A DNA stretch of 64,000 nucleotides from Janthinobacterium lividum (lineage in GTDB: Bacteria; Pseudomonadota; Gammaproteobacteria; Burkholderiales; Burkholderiaceae_D). Under the pieces are notes generated by a model, which had not been told where the DNA came from, ran no database searches, and was given only the letters and a program-made list of their open reading frames with translations. The DNA is taken from assembly GCF_034424625.1 (NCBI RefSeq), contig NZ_CP139976.1:2852001-2916000 (forward strand). Reading direction: 5' to 3'. The stretch's first letter is position 1; the number at the start of each line of letters is the position of its first letter. Below are positions 35,870 to 47,071 of this stretch, piece after piece. A program made the translations under genes and the position numbers.

Positions 35870-38554
35870 CTATTGCCAGCCGAATTTGCGCAGATACACG
35901 CGTTTCATGAACGTCGTCAGCACCGTGTAGCAGACGAGGATGCCCAGCAGCCAGGGGAAGTAGCCCAACGGCAAGGCCTGCAGCTTGAAGTAGGTCGCCA
36001 GCGGACCCATCGGCAGGAAGACGCCCACAGCCATGATGGCGGTGGTGGCCACCAGCAGGGGCACGGACGCGATGCTGTCGATGAAAGGCAGCTTGGGCGT
36101 GCGGATCAGGTGCACGATCAGGGTTTGGGTCAACAGCCCCACGACGAACCAGCCGGACTGGAACAGGGTTTGCTGCTCTGGCGTATTCGCGCCAAACACA
36201 TGCCACATCAAGATAAACGTGCTGATGTCGAAAATCGAGCTGATGGGGCCAAAAAAGACCATGAAGCGGCCGATGTCGCGCGGATTCCAGCTCAGCGGCT
36301 GCTGGATCAGTTCGGCGTCGACATTGTCGAAGGGAATGGCGATCTGCGACACGTCATACAGCAGGTTCTGCACCAGCAAGTGCAGCGGCAGCATGGGCAA
36401 GAACGGCAGGAAGGCGCTGGCCACCAGCACGGAAAATACATTGCCGAAGTTCGAGCTGGCCGTCATGCGGATGTATTTCAGCATGTTGCTGAAGGTGCGG
36501 CGGCCTTCCAGCACGCCTTCTTCGAGCACCATCAGGCTCTTTTCCAGCAGGATGATGTCGGCCGCTTCCTTGGCGATATCGACGGCGGAATCGACGGAAA
36601 TGCCGATGTCGGCCGCGCGCAGGGCGGGCGCGTCGTTGATGCCGTCGCCCATGAAGCCGACGATGTGGCCGTTGCCGCGCAGGGCGCGCACGAGGCGCTC
36701 CTTGTGCAGCGGGCTGAGCTTGGCAAACACGGTATTCTCTTCCGCTGCCCTGGCCAGGGTGGCGTCGTCCATGTCGTCGAGTTGCGGGCCTTGCAGCACG
36801 CCATGCACGGCCAGGCCCACTTCGCGGCAAATCTTCGCCGTCACGAGGTGGTTGTCGCCCGTCAGGACTTTCACGGTCACGCCGTGTTCCGCCAGCGCGC
36901 GCAGGGCCGGCGCCGTCGATTCCTTCGGCGGATCGAGGAAGGCCACATAGCCGATCAGGGTCAGCGCCGTTTCATCGGCCACGCCGTACACGGTCTTATG
37001 GGGCGGCACTTCCTTGACGGCCACGGCCACCACTCTTAAGCCTTCCGCATTCAGGCCATGCGTGGTTTCCAGCACCTTCGCCAGCAGGGCCGCATCGAGG
37101 GGAATATTCACGCCGCCCAGGCGCAGATGGCTGCAGGCGGCGAGGATTTCCTCGACGGCGCCCTTGCAGATCAGTTCATGGTGGTCATTCTTTTCGGAAA
37201 CGACGACGGACATGCGGCGGCGCACGAAATCAAACGGGATTTCATCGACTTTCACATAATCGCGGGCCAGCTGCATTTCCGTCTGCAGCTCAACATGGTC
37301 AAGCACGGCCCGGTCCAGCAGGTTTTTGAGGCCCGTCTGGTAGTGGCTGTTCAGATAAGCGAATTGCAGCACTTCGTCGGAGGGCTGGCCGAACACGTCC
37401 GTGTGGCGCTCGAGCACGATCTTGTCCTGCGTCAAGGTGCCCGTCTTGTCCGTGCACAGCACGTCCATGGCGCCGAAGTTCTGGATGGCGTCCAGGCGTT
37501 TCACGACGACTTTCTTTTTCGACAGTTTCACGGCGCCCTTGGCCAGGGTGCTGGTGACGATCATGGGCAGCATTTCCGGCGTCAGGCCGACGGCGACGGA
37601 CAGGGCAAACAGGAACGCTTCCATCCAGTCGCCCTTGGTCCAGCCATTGATGAGGAACACGAGCGGCGCCATCACGAGGGCGAAGCGGATCAGCAGCCAG
37701 CTGACGCTGTTGACGCCCGCTTCGAAGGCCGTCGGCGTACGCTCGGTGGCCGTCACGCGCGTGGCGATGGTGCCGAAGTAGGTGCGGTTGCCTGTGGCCA
37801 GCACCAGCGCCGTGGCGGCGCCGGAGATCACGTTGGTGCCCATGAACAGCAGGTTGGCCAGTTCCATGGGATCGCGGCCTGCGCTGTCGGCCAGCTCGGC
37901 CATTTTTTCCACCGGCAAGGATTCACCCGTCATGGCGGCCTGGCTGACGAACAGGTCTTTTGCGGAAAGCAGGCGGCAGTCGGCGGGAATCATGTCGCCG
38001 GCCGACAGTACGATGAGGTCGCCCTGCACCAGCTGGCGGATCGGCAGCTCGACCTGCTGGCCGTTGCGCAGCACGGTGGCCGTATTGCTGACCATGGCTT
38101 TCAGGCGCTCGGCGGCCCGGTTCGAGCGGCCTTCCTGCACGAAGCGCAGCAGGGTCGACAAGATCACCATGGTGCCGATGACGATGGTGGCTTTCGGGTC
38201 TTCCGTCAGGTAGGACACGATGGCCAGCACGGTGAGCAGCAGGTTGAACGGATTCTTGTAGCACAGCCACAGGTGCTGGTACCAGGCCAGCGGCTTTTCA
38301 TGTTCGACTTCATTGGGGCCCGTTTGCGCGCCGATGACTTGCGCCTCGGCATCGCGCAAGCCTTCGATGCGCGTATGCAGGCGGTTCAGCGCCGTATCGA
38401 GGTCTTCATGGGCGGCAGCCAGCAGCTGGCGCGCCAGGTGGTCGGGCACTGGGCGGGCCGTGCTGTTTTCCAGTGGCATGGCGCGCCGGCGGAAGTGGCC
38501 GGCCGTATGGCGCTTGCGCAGGAACGATTCGAATAAGCGGGTGAAGAGATTCAT
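35870..38554 (-). CDS. mgtA: Magnesium-importing P-type ATPase MgtA
   Basis: 894-residue inner-membrane P3B-type ATPase that brings Mg2+ into the cell. The ATG at 38554 follows AAAGGAAG. Domains: N-terminal cytoplasmic part, membrane helices 1-2, actuator domain with TGES, the phosphorylation motif DKTGTLT (D369), the nucleotide domain with KGA, and the hinge MGDGINDAPALRAADIG. The C-terminal membrane region keeps the asparagine- and aspartate-containing helices of MgtA/MgtB. The frame remains open for 80 codons upstream of this start but that stretch looks like untranslated leader. No MgtC or PhoPQ gene is close by. Confidence 0.95.
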   Translation of the reverse strand: MNLFTRLFESFLRKRHTAGHFRRRAMPLENSTARPVPDHLARQLLAAAHEDLDTALNRLHTRIEGLRDAEAQVIGAQTGPNEVEHEKPLAWYQHLWLCYKNPFNLLLTVLAIVSYLTEDPKATIVIGTMVILSTLLRFVQEGRSNRAAERLKAMVSNTATVLRNGQQVELPIRQLVQGDLIVLSAGDMIPADCRLLSAKDLFVSQAAMTGESLPVEKMAELADSAGRDPMELANLLFMGTNVISGAATALVLATGNRTYFGTIATRVTATERTPTAFEAGVNSVSWLLIRFALVMAPLVFLINGWTKGDWMEAFLFALSVAVGLTPEMLPMIVTSTLAKGAVKLSKKKVVVKRLDAIQNFGAMDVLCTDKTGTLTQDKIVLERHTDVFGQPSDEVLQFAYLNSHYQTGLKNLLDRAVLDHVELQTEMQLARDYVKVDEIPFDFVRRRMSVVVSEKNDHHELICKGAVEEILAACSHLRLGGVNIPLDAALLAKVLETTHGLNAEGLRVVAVAVKEVPPHKTVYGVADETALTLIGYVAFLDPPKESTAPALRALAEHGVTVKVLTGDNHLVTAKICREVGLAVHGVLQGPQLDDMDDATLARAAEENTVFAKLSPLHKERLVRALRGNGHIVGFMGDGINDAPALRAADIGISVDSAVDIAKEAADIILLEKSLMVLEEGVLEGRRTFSNMLKYIRMTASSNFGNVFSVLVASAFLPFLPMLPLHLLVQNLLYDVSQIAIPFDNVDAELIQQPLSWNPRDIGRFMVFFGPISSIFDISTFILMWHVFGANTPEQQTLFQSGWFVVGLLTQTLIVHLIRTPKLPFIDSIASVPLLVATTAIMAVGVFLPMGPLATYFKLQALPLGYFPWLLGILVCYTVLTTFMKRVYLRKFGWQ

Positions 38555-38949
38555 GGCTCTTCCTTTCACGACGAGGTGTTGACGGGCGGCGCAGCCGCAG
38601 GCAAGACTTGCGTGCCGCCAACGCAACATGGCGAGGCATGGCGCTGGCGGGCAATCCGGGTCAGTAGCCGGTCGCGATCGGAAAGAGGGGGAGAGGCGCG
38701 CAGCCGTACTGGCCGCGCGAGACACCGCACCTTGCTCAGCAAGGCACGGAGAAAACGGAATTCCGCGTTGCTTGCTGTTTAGCTGCCGAGGCAATCACCG
38801 ATACAAGATCGGCTACTGTCACTAGAACAAGTACCCACGTGGGACTCCGTAAATGAATAATGAGGGCATCTTATGGATGTGCTGCAAGAGTGTCAACTGA
38901 AGAAATCTTAGGTTTCCAAAGTGTAATGTGGGTGTTGCAGGCCACTTGC
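38555..38949 (-). promoter_or_regulatory. Long leader/promoter region of mgtA
   Basis: 395 bp between mgtA and the tetR gene, without a recognised gene. It contains several dyads: CCCACGTGGG at 38834-38843, ccgat-acaag-atcgg near 38798, and ccttgc-tca-gcaagg near 38732-38746. MgtA genes often have Mg2+-responsive leaders (MgtL peptide or M-box). I see hairpins but cannot match either known type. Confidence 0.45.
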
Positions 38950-39564
38950 TCAGCCATGTCGCGTGGCCATCGCCAGCGAATCAGACAATATCTGCCACAA
39001 GGCCGCGTGGCGCTGCTGCAGCGCGGCGCCGCCCGCGTAGATCAGCTCCACGTGCAGGCTGTCGACGATGCCCAGATAGGCTTGCGCATACAGGTCGACG
39101 CGTTGCGGCGGCAGCGCGGGTGCCATGCGGCCCAGGCTGGCCACGTAGTGCTGCTGCAACTGCGCCAGCAAGGCTTCGTAGCCCGTGCCGACTTCGATGC
39201 GCAGGGGCGCGGGCGGCAAATACGCCGTGCGCAGCAAAAAGCGCAGGTGGGCCGAGTCCGCATAGCGCTGCGCCATGCGGTCGCAGTACAGGGAGCCGGC
39301 CAGAGCACTGCCGGCCGTGGCCGCCAGCGCCGCTTCATCGGCGAAACAGGCATCCATGAAGGCTTGCTCTTCGGCCAGGGCATCGGCAAAGACGTCGAGG
39401 AAGAGGGCATCCTTGCCGGCGAAGTGCGAGTACAGCGAAGCCTTGCGCATGCCCGCCTGCCCGGCGATGTCGCTAAGGGACGAGGCATCGTAGCCGTGCT
39501 CCGAAAAGTGCACGACGGCAACGGCACAGATGTTATCGGCCGAAGCCGAGCGTTTTTTCATCAT
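38950..39564 (-). CDS. TetR/AcrR-family transcriptional regulator
   Basis: 204 residues from the ATG at 39564. The N-terminal DNA-binding domain is typical (SLSDIAGQAGMRKASLYSHFAGKDALFLDVF), followed by a helical ligand domain of unknown specificity. It begins 22 bp after the stop codon of the Bcr/CflA exporter on the same strand, so it is the second gene of that transcript. A palindrome at the exporter promoter (40870-40887) is its probable operator, giving a classic self-limiting efflux circuit. Confidence 0.9.
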   Translation of the reverse strand: MMKKRSASADNICAVAVVHFSEHGYDASSLSDIAGQAGMRKASLYSHFAGKDALFLDVFADALAEEQAFMDACFADEAALAATAGSALAGSLYCDRMAQRYADSAHLRFLLRTAYLPPAPLRIEVGTGYEALLAQLQQHYVASLGRMAPALPPQRVDLYAQAYLGIVDSLHVELIYAGGAALQQRHAALWQILSDSLAMATRHG

Positions 39565-39586
39565 TGGGGTGAGTGTGAGTGAGGCG

Positions 39587-40804
39587 TCAGTGCGCTCCGA
39601 GGCTGCTGGCATGGACCGGATGGACGCGCGCAGTAGCCAGGGTCAGCCATGATACCAGCAGGCCGGCCACGGTCAAGAACAGCAGCCAGGGCAATGGCCC
39701 CCATTCTGACAGGCTGGCCGCCAGCGGCGTGGCCAGCGACGACAAGGTCATCTGGATGGCGCCCAGCAGGGCGGCCGTGGAGCCGAGCGCGCGCTGCTGG
39801 GAACCCATGGCCATGGCCATCAGCGCCGCTTCCGCGATGCCCAGGCCAAACAGGGCCACGAACATGCCCGGCACGACGGCGGCGATGCCTGCTCCCGCCC
39901 AGGCACCGAGCAGGGCCAGTCCCGCGCCGCCCAGCATGGCCGCGCTGCCCGTCACGCTCAACCGCGCCACGCCATACTTTTCCACCAGGCAACCGCTGGC
40001 CATCGCACCGAGCAGCACGGCCACGCCCGTGGCGCCGAACACCAGGCCGAAACTGCCGGCGGACAGGCCGAAGTCGCGCTGGTACACGAGCGACGCTCCG
40101 CCGATATAGGCAAACAGGAAAAAGAATGTGGCCGACAGGGCCAGCGCGGGCAGCAGGAAGGCGCGATCCAGCGCGATGCGGGCATACGTGCGGTGCATGC
40201 CGCGCGGCGGGACCCGCCTGGACGCTGGCAGGGTTTCCGGCAGGAACAGCGCGCTATTGAGCAGGGTCAAGACACCGAGCGCGGCCAGGGCCAGCATCAC
40301 AGCGCGCCAGCCGTAATGCGCGTCGAGCAAGCCGCCCACGGCCGGCGCCAGCACGGGCGCCAGGCCCACGATGGTCATCAGGAGGGCAAACAGCTGCGCC
40401 GCCTGCACGCCATCGGCCACGTCGCGCACCATGCTCATCACGACGACCAGGGTCAGCGCCGCGCCCAGGCCCTGCAGGGTGCGCGCCAGCAGCAGGGTGT
40501 TCAATTGATCCGCCTGCGATGCCCATACGGCGGCAAGAATGTACACGGCGATGCCGGCCAGCAGCGGACGGCGCCGGCCCAGCATGTCGGTCAGCGGGCC
40601 GCACAGCAGCTGCCCGCCGCCCAGGGCCAGCAGGAAGACGGTCAGGCTCAGCTGCACATTTGCATACGAGGTGTGCAGCTCGCGCGCCATTGCGGGCATC
40701 GAGGCCAGGTACATGTCGATGCCGGCCGGACCGAGCACGGCGACCAGGGCCAGGGAAGCCGCCAGCCCGAGACTGGCGGCGGGAAGAGGGGTTTGCTGCT
40801 GCAT
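39587..40804 (-). CDS. Bcr/CflA-family multidrug MFS exporter
   Basis: 405-residue, 12-helix exporter. The N-terminal helix has DMYLASMPAMARE, the loop 2-3 motif A is GPLTDMLGRRRPLL, and motif C-like GLAPVLAPAVGGLL in TM5 marks a drug:H+ antiporter of the Bcr/CflA (bicyclomycin/chloramphenicol) group. AAAGGAAG lies before the ATG. It is first in an operon with tetR. The -10 TACAAT on the minus strand (40861-40866) lies immediately beside the candidate TetR operator. The substrate is not predictable from sequence. Confidence 0.92.
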   Translation of the reverse strand: MQQQTPLPAASLGLAASLALVAVLGPAGIDMYLASMPAMARELHTSYANVQLSLTVFLLALGGGQLLCGPLTDMLGRRRPLLAGIAVYILAAVWASQADQLNTLLLARTLQGLGAALTLVVVMSMVRDVADGVQAAQLFALLMTIVGLAPVLAPAVGGLLDAHYGWRAVMLALAALGVLTLLNSALFLPETLPASRRVPPRGMHRTYARIALDRAFLLPALALSATFFFLFAYIGGASLVYQRDFGLSAGSFGLVFGATGVAVLLGAMASGCLVEKYGVARLSVTGSAAMLGGAGLALLGAWAGAGIAAVVPGMFVALFGLGIAEAALMAMAMGSQQRALGSTAALLGAIQMTLSSLATPLAASLSEWGPLPWLLFLTVAGLLVSWLTLATARVHPVHASSLGAH

Positions 40805-40869
40805 TGCGCTTCCTTTGTATCGTCAAAAAACACGGCATGGACATTGCCGTCTTTTTTATTGTACACTGA

Positions 40870-40887
40870 CTACCTACCGATAGGTAG
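40870..40887. promoter_or_regulatory. Candidate TetR operator palindrome
   Basis: 18-bp dyad with 7-bp arms, CTACCTA-CCGA-TAGGTAG. It sits next to the exporter -10 element and between divergent genes, so a bound repressor would also affect the small ORFs starting at 40909. Confidence 0.72.
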
Positions 40888-40908
40888 CTAACTCAATAAA
40901 GGCAAAGG

Positions 40909-40971
40909 ATGACGACGATGATGAACGTAACAATGGCGGCTGCGCCGCATCTGCGGGGAGAGCGGACATGA
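40909..40971 (+). CDS. Possible 20-codon leader ORF
   Basis: ATG with AAAGG directly upstream, 20 codons, ending in a TGA that overlaps the next ATG (ATGA at 40968-40971). The peptide has a Met/Thr-rich start and then a short polar end. Its main support is the ATGA coupling with the downstream 52-residue ORF. It may be a translated leader, or only spacer. Confidence 0.35.
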   Translation: MTTMMNVTMAAAPHLRGERT

Positions 40972-41126
40972 CGGAAGTGGGTATTTCGCTCAGCGGCGTC
41001 GCTGTCGCACTGCTGTTTGCCGCCTGGAGTTCGCACCGCGCCCGCTGCGAGCGGCGCGATGTCGTGCTGTTGACGATGCTGGGCACCGTGCTGGGGTTGC
41101 CGGGCGCTGCCTTGCTGGCGTTGTAG
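40968..41126 (+). CDS. Small two-helix membrane protein (52 aa)
   Basis: 52 codons with GGGGAG 7 bases before the ATG. Two hydrophobic segments (about residues 5-20 and 33-52) flank a short loop rich in Arg and Cys (HRARCERRD), giving a hairpin-like membrane protein with a positive loop. I recognise no family. It is divergent from the Bcr/CflA exporter and lies just past the TetR operator, so it may belong to the same regulon. Codon use (GC3-rich) is like real genes nearby. Confidence 0.5.
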   Translation: MTEVGISLSGVAVALLFAAWSSHRARCERRDVVLLTMLGTVLGLPGAALLAL

Positions 41127-41138
41127 CGTTGTCACGTT

Positions 41139-41226
41139 GTAGGTCGGATTAGCGGAGCGTAATCCGACATCGCCACAAGCACCAACCATGTGTCGGATTA
41201 CGCGCTTGCGCGCTAATCCGACCTAC
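41139..41226. repeat. 88-bp REP/MITE-like element with 16-bp inverted ends
   Basis: Perfect terminal inverted repeats, gtaggtcggattagcg at 41139-41154 and its complement at 41211-41226. Each half also folds on itself (tcggatta ... taatccga), giving two hairpins side by side like a BIME. Elements with this GTAGGTCGGATTAGCG core are familiar dispersed repeats of many proteobacteria. It lies between the small ORF and the gcvP terminator. Confidence 0.8.
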
Positions 41227-41242
41227 GTGGATGTGCAGGCAT

Positions 41243-41271
41243 AAAAAAAGGCAGGCCGCGTGGCCTGCCTT
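41243..41271 (-). terminator. Rho-independent terminator of the gcv operon
   Basis: 8-bp stem ggcaggcc / ggcctgcc (41250-41257 with 41262-41269), 4-base loop, and seven T on the minus strand. Located 40 bp after the gcvP stop. Confidence 0.92.
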
Positions 41272-41310
41272 CTTGTCGTCGACACGCCCGCGGAAGCGGG
41301 CGCCCGGCGC

Positions 41311-44211
<2,901 letters not shown>

Positions 44212-44269
44212 GATATAGAGGCCAAAAAAGACTGAAAAACCGGGATGCGGCGCGCGGACGCAGCGCAGA

Positions 44270-44302
44270 AAAAATGCAAACGGGCCGCGATTGCGGCCCG
44301 TG
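44270..44302 (-). terminator. Intra-operon hairpin between gcvH and gcvP
   Basis: Perfect 9-bp stem acgggccgc (44280-44288) / gcggcccgt (44293-44301), then TTGCATTTTTT on the minus strand. It has the form of a rho-independent terminator and probably lets only part of the transcripts continue into gcvP, or protects the gcvT-gcvH message. Confidence 0.7.
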
Positions 44303-44314
44303 AGTCAAACGCGA

Positions 44315-44695
44315 TTACGCGCCGGTGGCGGCGCCATAGGCGGCAGCGTCGAGCAAGCCGTCCAGGGCCGACACGTCGGCTGGCTTGATCTTGAACAGCC
44401 AGTTGGCATAGGCGTCGGCGTTGATCGACTCAGGCGAGTTGACCACGTCGTCGTTGACGGCCACGACTTCGCCGGCGATCGGCGCGTAGATGTCGCTCGC
44501 TGCCTTGACCGATTCCACCACGGCGGCGTCGTCGCCGGCGCCGTAGGTATTGCCCACGGTTGGCAGTTCGACGAAGACGATGTCGCCCAGGGCGTCCTGC
44601 GCGTACTCGGTGATGCCGACGGTGATCGTGCCGTCGCCTTCAAGGCGTACCCATTCGTGGGAAGCGGTGTACTTCAGTTCTGCAGGAATGTTCAT
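44315..44695 (-). CDS. gcvH: Glycine cleavage system H protein
   Basis: 126-residue lipoyl carrier that shuttles the aminomethyl group among GcvP, GcvT and the lipoamide dehydrogenase. The lipoylated lysine is K64 in VESVKAASD, in the usual hairpin between two four-stranded sheets, and SHEWV near residue 12 is the family start signature. GGAG lies upstream of the ATG. It is the middle gene of the operon, 70 bp after gcvT. Confidence 0.97.
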   Translation of the reverse strand: MNIPAELKYTASHEWVRLEGDGTITVGITEYAQDALGDIVFVELPTVGNTYGAGDDAAVVESVKAASDIYAPIAGEVVAVNDDVVNSPESINADAYANWLFKIKPADVSALDGLLDAAAYGAATGA

Positions 44696-44765
44696 GTGTG
44701 GCTCCAGATGGTAAGTGTTCGTTATTGATTATGGTTGTACGGTCTTGCGGGCGGCTCTAATACGC

Positions 44766-45887
44766 TTACGCAGCCAGGATTTTACCGTTACGCACGAAAG
44801 GCAGCTTGACAACGGAAGCGGCCAGCTGCTTGCCGCGGATTTCCACGTGCACGGTGTCGCCCACGTTCACGCCGTTCGGCACGCGCGCCAGGGCAATCGC
44901 TTCCTGCATCGTCGGGCTGAAGGTGCCGCTGGTGATTTCGCCCGTGGCTTCGCTGCTGGCGATGATGACTTTCTGGTGGGCGCGCAGCACGCCGCCTTTT
45001 TCGCGCAGGATCAGGCCCACGAATTGCGCGTTCTGGCCTTTGGCCAGCAGGGCGGCCTTGCCGATGAAGTCGCGCTCGCTGACCAGGTCGATGGTCCACG
45101 CCAGGCCCGCGTCGAGCGGGTTGACGGTTTCATCCATGTCCTGGCCGTACAGATTCATGCCCGCTTCCAGGCGCAGGGTATCGCGCGCGCCCAGGCCCGC
45201 CGGCTTGACGCCGGCCGCTGCCAGGGCGTTCCACAGCGCTTCCACCTGGGTGGCGGCCACGCCGATTTCAAAGCCGTCTTCGCCCGTGTAACCGGTGCGC
45301 GCCAGCATGACTTCGCCGAAAGCCGTGTCCTTGACGATGACGACGTTGAATGGCTTGATGGCTTCGGAGGCCGCTTGCGTTTCCGGCAGTACTTGCCACA
45401 CCTTGGCGCGGGCGTTCGGGCCTTGCACGGCGACCAGCGCCATGGCGTCATTGCCGTCGCGGCGCTGGGTGATCGTCAGACCGCTGTTGGTGCTGGTATT
45501 TTGCTGCTGCATCCAGGCCACGTCTTTTTCCGCCGTGCCCGCGTTGACGACCAGGCGGAACCAGTTTTCATTGAAGAAGTAGACGATCAAGTCATCGATG
45601 ACGGTACCTTCGGCATTGAGCATGCACGAGTACAGCGCCTTGCCCGACACTTGCAGCTTGTCAACGTTGTTGGCCAGCAAGCCGCGCAGGAAAGCGCGCA
45701 CGTTCGGACCTTCGATATCGACCACGCACATATGGGACACGTCGAACATGCCGGCGTCGCCGCGCACGGCATTGTGTTCTTCGATTTGCGAGCCGTAGTT
45801 GACGGGCATGTCCCAGCCGCCGAAATCGACCATGCGGGCGCCGAGGGCACGGTGGGCGTTATTGAGTGGGGTCGCTTTGAGCGTCAT
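44766..45887 (-). CDS. gcvT: Aminomethyltransferase, glycine cleavage T protein
   Basis: 373-residue enzyme that releases ammonia from aminomethyl-GcvH and makes 5,10-methylenetetrahydrofolate. Features: the N-terminal [12 protein letters not shown], the catalytic aspartate region [13 protein letters not shown], and the C-terminal barrel with [10 protein letters not shown] for folate binding. GAGGAA precedes the ATG. First gene of the operon, about 290 nt behind the transcription start, the space being filled by the tandem glycine riboswitch. Confidence 0.97.
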   Translation of the reverse strand: MTLKATPLNNAHRALGARMVDFGGWDMPVNYGSQIEEHNAVRGDAGMFDVSHMCVVDIEGPNVRAFLRGLLANNVDKLQVSGKALYSCMLNAEGTVIDDLIVYFFNENWFRLVVNAGTAEKDVAWMQQQNTSTNSGLTITQRRDGNDAMALVAVQGPNARAKVWQVLPETQAASEAIKPFNVVIVKDTAFGEVMLARTGYTGEDGFEIGVAATQVEALWNALAAAGVKPAGLGARDTLRLEAGMNLYGQDMDETVNPLDAGLAWTIDLVSERDFIGKAALLAKGQNAQFVGLILREKGGVLRAHQKVIIASSEATGEITSGTFSPTMQEAIALARVPNGVNVGDTVHVEIRGKQLAASVVKLPFVRNGKILAA

Positions 45888-45965
45888 GGATTCCTCGGGA
45901 CGAAGGTAAAAGGGGAGTTAACAAAACATAGAATAGCCAAACACGGCTTTCCAGCGTGATCACTG

Positions 45966-46178
45966 ACCCCCCTGTCCTTTGTACCTGAGAGATTACGGGG
46001 GCTTGCCCCGTGCGCCCCTTCGGTGGGCCGCCGGCAATAGCCGCGGCCGCTCTCCAGAGTTGAGCTGAAACGTGTCGCCAAAGCAACAGCTTCAGTCCGC
46101 CTGATCGGTCCTTTTGCCTGAGAGTTTTTGGGTAGTGCCCCTTCGGCGGCAACGCTGGTTTGCCCTCTCCCGATCAAG
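45966..46178 (-). ncRNA. Tandem glycine riboswitch (gcvT leader)
   Basis: Two glycine aptamers in tandem, read on the minus strand. The first (about 46105-46174) has GGGAGAGGGC, GCCGAAGGGGC and CTCTCAGGCAAAAGGACC. The second (about 45969-46059) has CTGGAGAGC, ACCGAAGGGGC and CTCTCAGGTACAAAGGACAG. These are the conserved core segments of the Rfam glycine class. A linker joins the two. The expression platform would lie between 45965 and the gcvT start. In known cases glycine binding turns on the gcv operon. Confidence 0.96.
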
Positions 46179-46185
46179 TGGGAGG

Positions 46186-46214
46186 AATATATGCCAGCAG
46201 GGTGTTTCTGTCAA
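46186..46214 (-). promoter_or_regulatory. Near-consensus sigma-70 promoter of the gcv operon
   Basis: On the minus strand: TTGACA (46209-46214), a 17-bp spacer and TATATT (46186-46191). The predicted start near 46179 lies just before the first glycine aptamer, so the riboswitch is the 5' end of the message. The control of this strong promoter may therefore be mainly by the RNA. Confidence 0.9.
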
Positions 46215-46351
46215 TCTGAAAAGACGTTGCCAAATTGCAGCAAAAGCCCCGGTTTGCGGGGCTGGGAGGGGCGCTGGCCCGGTGCAAAAGGGCGCCCGGC
46301 CACGCGGGAATGCGCTATGATGAAATCCTGGCTTTCTTGCGGGTGCCTGCC

Positions 46352-46924
46352 ATGAACACTACACAAAGCGAGACGCAAAACAACACCGAGCAGCATGGTT
46401 ACTTTACCCTCTCGGGCGACGTCAACAGCGATATGGTGCGGCGCGTCTTCAACGCCGTGGCCGACATCACGGAAGACAAGCTTACCACCGCGCACATTTT
46501 GATCCAGTCCAACGGCGGTTATGTCAGCGATGGCATCTGTCTGTACAACTTTCTCAGCAAGTTGCCGCTCGACATCATTACCTACAATGCGGGTGCCGTG
46601 GCGTCCATCGCCGTCACCCTGTTCCTGGCGGGGCGGCACCGCCACGCCAGCGACACGGCCCGCTTCATGGTGCACAAGTCGCATGCGACAGCCTCGCCCG
46701 GATCGCGCCCCGACGCGCTCAGCATCATCGTGGAGGGCTTGCGCGCCGACGACATGCGCACCGAGCGCATCCTGCGCGGCCACGTCAACCTGACGGAAGA
46801 GCAGTGGCAGGTGCACGCGTATTCCGACCTGCATCTGACGGCCGACCAGGCGCTGGAAGTGGGGATGATCGAATCGATCCGCGACTTTGCGCCGCCCAAG
46901 GGCAAGCGCTTGACGAATATCTGA
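46352..46924 (+). CDS. Divergent ClpP-like serine protease
   Basis: 190 residues from the ATG at 46352 (start uncertain; 46310 is also possible, and neither has a strong ribosome binding site). The crotonase/ClpP fold is visible: ILIQSNGGYVSDGICLYNFL, the nucleophile in GAVASIAVTLFLAG (S85), the histidine in FMVHKSHA (H108) and an acidic residue in TADQALEVGMIESI (D165). Spacing from His to Asp is longer than in E. coli ClpP and the surrounding sequence is quite different, so it is a ClpP-like protein, not the housekeeping ClpP. No ClpX/ClpA partner is close. Confidence 0.78.
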   Translation: MNTTQSETQNNTEQHGYFTLSGDVNSDMVRRVFNAVADITEDKLTTAHILIQSNGGYVSDGICLYNFLSKLPLDIITYNAGAVASIAVTLFLAGRHRHASDTARFMVHKSHATASPGSRPDALSIIVEGLRADDMRTERILRGHVNLTEEQWQVHAYSDLHLTADQALEVGMIESIRDFAPPKGKRLTNI

Positions 46925-47071
46925 CGCGTGCCTTGCAATGCCCGGCGGATGGTTTCGGCGTGGAAATTTTGTAATCGAATGTAATTCTTCGCTGCAGCAC
47001 AGCAAAAGCCGCGCGGAACAGCACTGAGTCGTGGCATAGTGCAAGCTGATCATGAAATAAGTGCAGGCACG

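Noticed and set aside
38555..38794. 80-codon N-terminal extension of MgtA
   Set aside because: The added sequence is not like any MgtA N-terminus and AAAGGAAG stands before the ATG at 38554, so it is treated as leader.
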